This document shows, piece after piece, positions 58,550 through 64,000 of a stretch of DNA of 64,000 nucleotides (position 1 is the stretch's first letter; every line of letters starts with the position of its first letter). The DNA is from Coffea arabica. Lineage: Eukaryota; Streptophyta; Magnoliopsida; Gentianales; Rubiaceae. Under the pieces are notes generated by a model, which made no database searches, was not told where the DNA came from, and worked only from the letters and a program-made list of their open reading frames with translations. Location of the stretch: contig NC_092316.1 of assembly GCF_036785885.1 (NCBI RefSeq), forward strand, positions 17,229,001 to 17,293,000. Direction: 5' to 3'. Made by a program: the position numbers and the translations under genes.

Positions 58550-58786
58550 TATTGCTGTATATTAGTTGTATAGATAATATAGATATCTATTAGTTAGATA
58601 GGTACTTAGTCGGCTGGGATTCTGGTATATCTCTAGGTGTTTGGATCCTAGTATAATTCTAGGTACGTCTCTCAATCATAGCAGGATTCTCTTGCTACTA
58701 ATTGGGAGGATTCGCATGTATATATAGAGGGTCGAATAAACAGAAGGCAGCGATGTTTCTGACAGCCCAATCTCTTTTCTTTAACA
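58550..58786 (+). repeat. Copia 3' LTR
   Basis: 237 bp, nearly identical to the 5' LTR. Confidence 0.95.
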
Positions 58787-58791
58787 CAACT

Positions 58792-60030
58792 AAAACAAAT
58801 AGAAATTTCCCTTATCAAAGATCACTGTGAGCACTAGTTGATTAATACTATTTGTGAGCACTTTTTCTCCAAGAAAGAAACTTGTGTCTGAAAGCTTCCG
58901 AAACCTTATGGAGGTTATGCTCTTCATCTGAAACCAAAAACTATGGAACACCAAAAGACTCTGAAAACCGTAGGAATCAAAAAGGCCCAAACGGAAGAAT
59001 GCAGAAATTAAAAGGTTCAACTCATATTGTAAGAGTGAGATAGCCGTTATGACTGCATAATTCAATCTTCATTTCAATATCCGCAAGCTCAACTCATTTA
59101 ATTGAGTGGTAAATTAAATGAGTTAAACATATACGGAAGACACATGTTAAGTGGTCAATGACAATTGTTGGTGAAAATAGTTTTAAAACAATAAACCAAT
59201 CGAAGAATGCCAGATTAGTTTAAGTTGTCCATATGGCACTTCTTGGTGAAGGTACTCCTAGATTTTTATATAATAGTTAGATATGCCCAAACTCACACGA
59301 ATCATCCATTGTGATGGCTCTACATTCGTCTTTCTGCTACAACTCCCTCTTGGCCTAGATCAACCTCCTTCAGCCCTATAGTCCTTTTTTTCTACTCTTG
59401 TCACTGTTTGTTTCCTCACTTATCCACTGTTTTTTGTCGAATAAAAAGCTAGAATTGTAGTTCTCAAGGAAAATTAAGCTTTTTGGTGTAAAATTTGTGA
59501 AATTCTACCATTTTTGGTGTTTATCACAAATGTCCATCAAAGGATAGTTTTTTAATCGAATATTTGGTCTAAAAATTTTTCTAAAGCAATCCCAAAGGCA
59601 ACCATCTAAATACACCTTTATTGATTTAAATTCATATATTAATTTTCTTTTAAATGAACCTATTGATATGTGTGTGTGTGTGTGTGTTGTAAGAAAAATT
59701 ATCTAGATGCTTGCACAATATCAATATAGAATTTATTCTAAGTACAAATGAAATGTCAAAACTATAATTTATATACTCCAAATTTAGTGTCAAAGTATAA
59801 AGTCCAACCTTAAACAATATAAACCATTTGAAAAGAAACCTATTGAATAAAGTCCATTGTTAAAAATATAAACTTTAGAAAAACAAATCTACTAAATGCC
59901 CTAAGCTCACTAAATACAAAAAAAAAAAGTAAATAGTTTCTTTAATTAGCTTATAATAGTGTTAGCGATTGCCATTATTCACCATTAAAGTGTATGTATG
60001 AAATTTCAGATTCTATCGAAATTTGAATTA
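58792..60030. other. Intergenic between copia element and viral insertion
   Basis: No gene was recognised. A (TG)n microsatellite is at 59670-59687. The minus-strand frame 58790-59065 is low quality. Confidence 0.45.
59670..59687. repeat. (TG)n microsatellite
   Basis: About nine TG units. Confidence 0.93.
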
Positions 60031-60047
60031 TAATATGAAGATATTCA

Positions 60048-60500
60048 ATGTGTAATTGCTCCAGCTCTTCAAAATATATAAATGCTATAACTAAAAAAGA
60101 AGACAAAAAATTTTTACTAGATATAATAGAAAAAATAGAAGATCCAGTAGCTAAAAAGGAATATTTAGAAAGATTAAAAAGTCTAATTATTCAAGAAGAT
60201 AAAATGCCAAAAATAATAGAACCTTTTAGTATTTCGAAATTAATAGATAAATATCCAAATATAAATATAATGAAAAAAGAAACCACCAAAGATCTTCAAA
60301 CAGAAATTAATAATTTAAAAATACAAGTAAAACAATTACAAAGAGAAATTATAGAATTAAAAACAAAAGATTTAGAGATAGAAGCAAAATTAAAATTAAT
60401 AGAAGATCAACCTTCAACTTCTAATTCTAAAACAGAAGAAATTAATATTTCTAAAAGACCAACAGATGAAGTTCAATATTTAAATACTATAGAAAAATAA
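60048..60500 (+). CDS. Endogenous caulimovirid ORF fragment with coiled coil
   Basis: 150 codons, extremely Lys/Glu/Ile-rich. Residues about 80-122 form clear heptads (ETTKDLQTEINNLKIQVKQL onward), a coiled coil like those of caulimovirid virion-associated or coat-protein C-terminal regions. The N-terminal MCNCSSSSKY follows a stop, so the true upstream part is missing. The frame ends 10 codons before the protease homology, which opens in the -1 frame. The heptamer T TTA AAT at 60479-60485 lies in the overlap. The exact domain identity is uncertain. Confidence 0.6.
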   Translation: MCNCSSSSKYINAITKKEDKKFLLDIIEKIEDPVAKKEYLERLKSLIIQEDKMPKIIEPFSISKLIDKYPNINIMKKETTKDLQTEINNLKIQVKQLQREIIELKTKDLEIEAKLKLIEDQPSTSNSKTEEINISKRPTDEVQYLNTIEK

Positions 60501-60506
60501 TATTTC

Positions 60507-61108
60507 AAAAATGGTTTGCATTTGTAACTATCACAGTAGAAGATTTCAAAGAAACATATGTAGCTTTAATAGATAGTGGAGCAGATTCAAGTTGTATAAA
60601 AGAAGGAATAATTCCCACTAAATATTGTGAAAGAACAAAAGAAACACTAATGGCAGCAAATGGAGAAAATTTACAAGTCAAATATAAATTTACCAAAGGA
60701 TCTATATGTAATAACGAATATTGCATTAGACATAATTTTATAATTGTAAAAAATATAAATCATGATATAATATTAGGAACACCATTTTTAATTCAAATAT
60801 ATCCATTTTTTGTAAGTAATGAAGGAATTTCAATAAATATAATGGAAAAAACGATTATCTTTAGATTTCTAACCCCAGTAAAACAAAGAGAATTACAAAC
60901 ATTACAAACTTCTTCTATTTACAAAACAATAAATAGTATTACTAAGGTACAACAACAAATAAATTATATTAAAGAAGAAAAATCTTATTTAAAAATTAAA
61001 GAACAATTAAAAGATAGTAAAATACAGCAAAGAATTGTGGAAATAGAAAAATTATTGCAAACAGAAGTATGTGCTGATATTCCTAATGTTTTTTGGGATA
61101 GAAAATAA
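60507..61108 (+). CDS. Endogenous caulimovirid aspartic protease region
   Basis: Retropepsin that processes the viral polyprotein. The open frame includes WFAFVTITVEDF, the active site ALIDSGADSSCI (catalytic Asp at about 60573), and the conserved flap/hinge HDIILGTPFL (about 60760-60790). A Lys/Gln-rich spacer follows, then VCADIPNVFWDRK, the usual lead into caulimovirid RT. The frame has no good ATG near its start (the first Met is at 60650, after the active site), implying expression as part of a polyprotein. A TAA at 61106-61108 separates it from RT, which continues in the same frame. Confidence 0.85.
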
Positions 61109-61111
61109 CAT

Positions 61112-62473
61112 ATGGTAGAATTACCCTATGAAACAGGATTTAATGAAAAAAATATTCCAACTAAGGCTAGACCAATACAAATGAATTTTGAGTTATTAGA
61201 ATTTTGTAAAAAAGAAATAAAAGCATTAATAGATAAAAAGTTAATAATCCCTTCAAAATCACCATGGAGTTGTGCTGCTTTTTATGTCATGAATCAAGCA
61301 GAAAAAGAAAGAGGAGTTCCAAGATTAGTAATAAATTATAAACCATTGAATAAAGTATTACAATGGATTAGATATCCAATCCCCAATAAAAAAGATTTGC
61401 TAAATAGATTATTTAAAGCAAAGATATTTTCAAAGTTTGATTTGAAATCAGGATATTGGCAAATATTAATAACACCAAAGGATAGATATAAAACAGCATT
61501 CACAACACCTTTTGGACATTATGAATGGAACGTAATGCCATTTGGATTAAAAAATGCACCATCAGAATTTCAAAATATAATGAATGATATTTTCAATCCT
61601 TATAGTTCATTTAGTATAGTTTATATTGATGATGTATTAATATTTTCTGAATCATTAGAACAACATTTTAAACACTTGAATACCTTTTTAAAAATAATTA
61701 AGAAAAATGGATTAGTAATTTCAGCAGTAAAAACGAAATTATTTCAAACAAAAATAAGATTTTTAGGATATGATATATATCAAGGAACCATAAAACCAAT
61801 CAATAGAGCTTTAGAATTTACTAGTAAATTTCCAGATGAAATAAAAGATAAAAATCAATTACAAAAATTTTTAGGATGCTTAAATTATATAACAGATTTC
61901 TTTCCTAAATTAAGACAAGAATGCTCAATATTATTTAACAGGCTAAAGAAAAATCCAAAACCCTGGACAGAAGAACATACTCAAAAAATTAAATATTTAA
62001 AGGAAAAAATTAAATCATTACCATGTTTATGTTTACCACATCCTAAAGCATTCATGATAGTTGAAATAGATGCATCAGAATTAGGATATGGGGGAATATT
62101 AAAACAAAAAATAGCAGAGTCTAAAGAGGAATTAGTTAGATTTTATTCGGGAACATGGTCTGACCCACAAAAGAATTACTCAACTATTAAAAAAGATATT
62201 TTATCCATAGTATTATGCATATCAAAATTTCAAGATGATTTACATAATAAAATTTTTTTAATTAGAATAGATTGTAAATCTGCAAAAGAGATTTTACAAA
62301 AAGATGTTCAAAATATAGTGTCAAAACAAATATTTACTAGATGGCAAGCTATTTTATCTATTTTCGATTTTGAAATAGAATTCATTAAAGGAGAAAATAA
62401 TTTCTTACCAAATTTTCTTACTAGAGAATTTTTACAAGAACATGGATCGAGAAATGATGGCTCAAAGTGCTGA
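61112..62473 (+). CDS. Endogenous caulimovirid reverse transcriptase-RNase H
   Basis: 453-codon open frame. RT: LPYETGFNEKNIPTKARPIQ, IPSKSPWSCAAFYV, RLVINYKPLNKV, FSKFDLKSGYWQI (first catalytic Asp), FTTPFGHYEWNVMPFGLKNA, and the polymerase box YIDD at about residue 170 with VYIDDVLIFSESLEQHFKHL. Then a thumb/connection FLGYDI...LGCLNYITDFFPKL. RNase H: VEIDASELGYGGIL (about 317), FYSGTWSDPQKNYSTIKKDI with the Glu position held by Lys/Asp context, and RIDCKSAKEIL. It closes with FTRWQAILSIFDFEIEFIKG and LPNFLTREFLQ, the typical caulimovirid C-terminus. Key RT residues are present and the frame is unbroken, suggesting a fairly recent insertion. The first ATG follows the upstream stop, so independent translation is doubtful. 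Confidence 0.92.
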   Translation: MVELPYETGFNEKNIPTKARPIQMNFELLEFCKKEIKALIDKKLIIPSKSPWSCAAFYVMNQAEKERGVPRLVINYKPLNKVLQWIRYPIPNKKDLLNRLFKAKIFSKFDLKSGYWQILITPKDRYKTAFTTPFGHYEWNVMPFGLKNAPSEFQNIMNDIFNPYSSFSIVYIDDVLIFSESLEQHFKHLNTFLKIIKKNGLVISAVKTKLFQTKIRFLGYDIYQGTIKPINRALEFTSKFPDEIKDKNQLQKFLGCLNYITDFFPKLRQECSILFNRLKKNPKPWTEEHTQKIKYLKEKIKSLPCLCLPHPKAFMIVEIDASELGYGGILKQKIAESKEELVRFYSGTWSDPQKNYSTIKKDILSIVLCISKFQDDLHNKIFLIRIDCKSAKEILQKDVQNIVSKQIFTRWQAILSIFDFEIEFIKGENNFLPNFLTREFLQEHGSRNDGSKC

Positions 62474-62765
62474 TCGAGAATACACAAATTATCTTAGAAA
62501 CCAAAGAGATTCTCCTAAACTCCAAAATAAAGAAGCTGTCCTTCAATCCAGAGGATATCAATACTTTGTTCAAACCAGAAATGGAAGACAAAGTATTCTA
62601 ACATATCAAATTCCCAAATATGATACTGTATATATTCAAAAGAGCAATTATGCGACCCTTACTCCAAAAGAGAGAGCTTTTCTCATCCAAAAAGAAATTC
62701 AGAGAAACACTATTAGAATTCAAGTTCTACGAAGAACAGAGAGAAGTGAAGAATTCAGCAAATAG
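62442..62765 (+). CDS. Small ORF downstream of viral RT
   Basis: 107 codons overlapping the end of the RT frame by 32 nt in a different frame, an overlap style common between caulimovirid ORFs. Starts MDREMMAQSADREYTNYLRN. The best conserved-looking part is YIQKSNYATLTPKERAFLIQ followed by KEIQRNTIRIQV, which I associate with plant pararetrovirus-like ORFs but cannot name. It ends at a TAG in the first copy of a 16-bp direct repeat, at or near the inversion junction, so it is probably C-terminally truncated. Function unknown. Confidence 0.6.
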   Translation: MDREMMAQSADREYTNYLRNQRDSPKLQNKEAVLQSRGYQYFVQTRNGRQSILTYQIPKYDTVYIQKSNYATLTPKERAFLIQKEIQRNTIRIQVLRRTERSEEFSK

Positions 62766-62821
62766 ACATAGACAGAGAGGTGATACCACTTCTACCCAGG
62801 TTTCTGCAAATAGACATAGAC
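62758..62821. repeat. 16-bp direct repeat at the viral inversion junction
   Basis: GCAAATAGACATAGAC occurs at 62758-62773 and 62806-62821, 48 bp apart. Between them, on the minus strand, lies TGGTATCA (62788-62781), the first eight bases of the tRNA-iMet primer-binding site; the next bases do not match. Confidence 0.8.
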
Positions 62822-62889
62822 GATTATTTAAACAATGGAAATTACAAAATTTAGAGTTGCTAACGGAAGCTTGAATCTGATGATTGTAG

Positions 62890-63100
62890 AATTCTTCCAA
62901 ACTTTGTTCTTCTTATTAAAATATTGGAAAGGTACAAGAGTGGTTGAATACAAAGGGATTGAATAAGAGAGATTGGTATTTTTACTAATGGGTTTTTCAC
63001 GAGAGGATTGCTTTGTTTTTCTACCGATGCCTCCTCTTTCTGTCTTCCATCTTATTTATAGAGACGTCTGCCTTTGCATTTCATCTGAATTTGAATTTCA
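62890..63100 (-). promoter_or_regulatory. Caulimovirid-type promoter/leader region
   Basis: Minus strand, directly after the stop of the 63135-64000 ORF: a GACGTC word, then TATA box CTATAAATA (63061-63053). About 140 nt further on is a polyadenylation-like AATAAG (62917-62912), then an A/C-rich leader. TATA followed by a poly(A) signal a short way downstream is the layout of the caulimovirid pregenomic RNA start/terminal redundancy. Assignment is by layout and position, not by sequence identity. Confidence 0.5.
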
Positions 63101-63134
63101 TTTTCTTTTCTTGAATTGTGGCCGACATCTTTTT

Positions 63135-64000
63135 TCAAAAGTCGTTTGGGTCTTGTCCGCATGGTCCACCAAAGGGATCAAAAGTGGATTCGGATGATCC
63201 AGCTGACTCGTCAATTTTGTCAGTTTCTTCTTTTTTGTTCTGCTTTTGCAAATAATTCAAGTATTCTTGGAGCATCTCGGGATTCTGCATCATCTGCTTT
63301 ATCAAAAAGTTACTTGCAATTCCCTCGGATGCTATATATGTCATTTTTTCCTTATCTTTCTGTGGAGTGGTTGGAGTAGGTGTAGTTGTTGGAGTAGTGG
63401 TTGGCTGTCTTGTCCTTTTTGGAATAGTTGTTGAAGTAGTGGTTGGCTGATTTGTCCATTTTAGTTTGTCTCCGGTAGTCAAGAATCTTATCACATTTGT
63501 TTGATCTCCAAATTCTTGATTGAATCCAGTCCACCATTTGATTTTGAATTCTCTGACTAGTGACATTGGAAGGGGTTTTTCTAACTCTTGATGAATTTTG
63601 AAACTCCAGCAAAATATCCATGGTACTTTGAACTCCATATGGAATAATATTGGTCTTGTATATTCTTCCCCCTTTGCTTTTTTGAGATAAGTCTGAAATC
63701 CCATTAACATATTTGGAGGTAGTATTTCCTTTTGAGGGCCGAACCATTGCCACCAATGATTAAACCAAATTGGAAATTCTCTGTTGCAGCTTTCTTTGAA
63801 TGTGAAGAACCATAAATGATTGAATGGTCTATATAAAAAAGCACGATACCATGCCATTTTATAATCTTGATATGTGAATCCATCTGGAATGAATCTGACT
63901 GAGAATGATTTTTTGGAATAAAGAGAAGTCCATTCGTTTGGTGAACAAACTTTCTTTATTATACACTTGGAATGACTAATTATATTTGGATTCTTTTTGT
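63135..64000 (-). CDS. Endogenous caulimovirid ORF, C-terminal part (runs off the window)
   Basis: The frame is open from the window edge (about 287 codons visible) to a stop at 63135; the Met at 63857 is internal. The segment SFSVRFIPDGFTYQDYKMAW leads into an aromatic-rich domain (FLYRPFNHLWFFTFKESC, FPIWFNHWWQWFGP, KVPWIFCWSFKI, SLVREFKIKWW). I recognise this only as a conserved domain of plant endogenous pararetrovirus-like proteins. A Thr/Pro repeat tract (PTTTPTTTPTPTTP), an EMLQEYLNYLQKQ helix and an acidic tail follow. It lies upstream of the promoter-like region, the place of a last viral ORF. Biochemical role unknown. No stop interrupts it. Confidence 0.7.
   Translation of the reverse strand, partial: KKNPNIISHSKCIIKKVCSPNEWTSLYSKKSFSVRFIPDGFTYQDYKMAWYRAFLYRPFNHLWFFTFKESCNREFPIWFNHWWQWFGPQKEILPPNMLMGFQTYLKKAKGEEYTRPILFHMEFKVPWIFCWSFKIHQELEKPLPMSLVREFKIKWWTGFNQEFGDQTNVIRFLTTGDKLKWTNQPTTTSTTIPKRTRQPTTTPTTTPTPTTPQKDKEKMTYIASEGIASNFLIKQMMQNPEMLQEYLNYLQKQNKKEETDKIDESAGSSESTFDPFGGPCGQDPNDF

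Larger units (their letters stand above)
55356..58786 (+). mobile_element. Ty1/copia retrotransposon lacking reverse transcriptase, very young
   Basis: 3,431 bp flanked by an exact 5-bp duplication CAACT (55351-55355, 58787-58791). The LTRs are 238 and 237 bp and by eye differ by one indel and one substitution. A tRNA-iMet-type PBS directly follows the 5' LTR, and a GAGGGGGGG polypurine tract directly precedes the 3' LTR. The coding part runs gag, protease, integrase, then jumps to RNase H; the RT and linker (over 1 kb in complete elements) are missing. LTRs begin TATTG rather than the canonical TG and end AACA. Confidence 0.95.
60035..64000. mobile_element. Endogenous pararetrovirus (Caulimoviridae) locus, two blocks in opposite orientation
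   Basis: Plant genomes contain integrated caulimovirid DNA. The plus-strand block (about 60035-62765) carries a coiled-coil ORF, aspartic protease, RT-RNase H and a short downstream ORF, with no LTRs. The minus-strand block (about 62780 to beyond 64000) carries a C-terminal ORF segment followed by a TATA/leader-like region. The coding strands are strongly A-rich, a caulimovirid habit. The junction lies around 62758-62880. The left limit near 60035 is judged only from the onset of A-rich coding sequence. The genus cannot be assigned. Breaks: one in-frame stop between protease and RT, a frame change before the protease, and the inversion. Confidence 0.88.

Noticed and set aside
62773..62788. 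Full tRNA-iMet primer-binding site for the viral block
   Set aside because: Only TGGTATCA matches; the next bases diverge from the expected GAGC, so it is reported only as a short word at the junction.

Overview
This is a gene-poor, AT-rich stretch of plant nuclear DNA, almost certainly from a eudicot. The evidence is plant-type genes (a PUB U-box/ARM E3 ligase, an OEP24 chloroplast outer-envelope pore relic, a HIPP-type heavy-metal-domain protein, a WAK ectodomain relic) and plant transposon families (hAT, PIF/Harbinger, Stowaway, MULE, Helitron, Ty1/copia, Ty3/gypsy of Athila and Tekay/Del types, L1-type LINE, endogenous pararetrovirus). The species cannot be fixed from sequence alone. Nothing prokaryotic is present.

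Layout. 1-2 kb: relic of a XERICO-like RING-H2 gene. 2.0-3.0 kb: PIF/Harbinger element with TTA target duplications. 3.2-3.7 kb: displaced copy of the PUB gene's 3' flank. 4.1-6.3 kb: complete-ended minus-strand Helitron carrying a possible two-exon ORF. 7.1-12.2 kb: MITE cluster (Tourist-like, two hAT MITEs made of CTCGAG palindromes, MULE-like element) and a local duplication. 12.86-14.49 kb: intact intronless PUB38/39/40-type gene on the minus strand, the best gene in the window. 16.4-19.1 and 23.9-27.1 kb: two related solo LTRs of 2.65 and 3.15 kb. The second sits inside one copy of a repeat whose neighbouring copy (28.0-29.5 kb) keeps the empty site.

30.4-37.2 kb: truncated, decayed Athila-like element on the minus strand, interrupted by a 1.84-kb hAT element with its own internal duplication. 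37.6-40.5 kb: 5'-truncated L1-type LINE with poly(A) and probable target duplications. 44.35-44.93 kb: small two-exon HIPP gene. 47.5-48.1 kb: OEP24 pseudogene with a hAT MITE 42 bp upstream of its ATG. 49.5-53.5 kb: TIR MITE, a large MULE foldback (0.39-kb arms) and a Stowaway MITE. 54.5-55.0 kb: WAK-ectodomain pseudogene. 55.36-58.79 kb: very young Ty1/copia element with near-identical LTRs, an intact gag-PR-INT ORF and no reverse transcriptase.

60.0 kb to the right edge: endogenous caulimovirid sequence in two oppositely oriented blocks. A plus-strand block holds a coiled-coil ORF, protease, RT-RNase H and a small downstream ORF. A minus-strand block holds a C-terminal ORF segment followed by a TATA/leader-like region.

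Only PUB and HIPP look like functional host genes. Most of the rest is layered transposition, and several insertions are dated relative to each other by nesting, by exact target-site duplications and by paralogous empty sites. All homology calls come from recognising motifs by eye; no database search was run.
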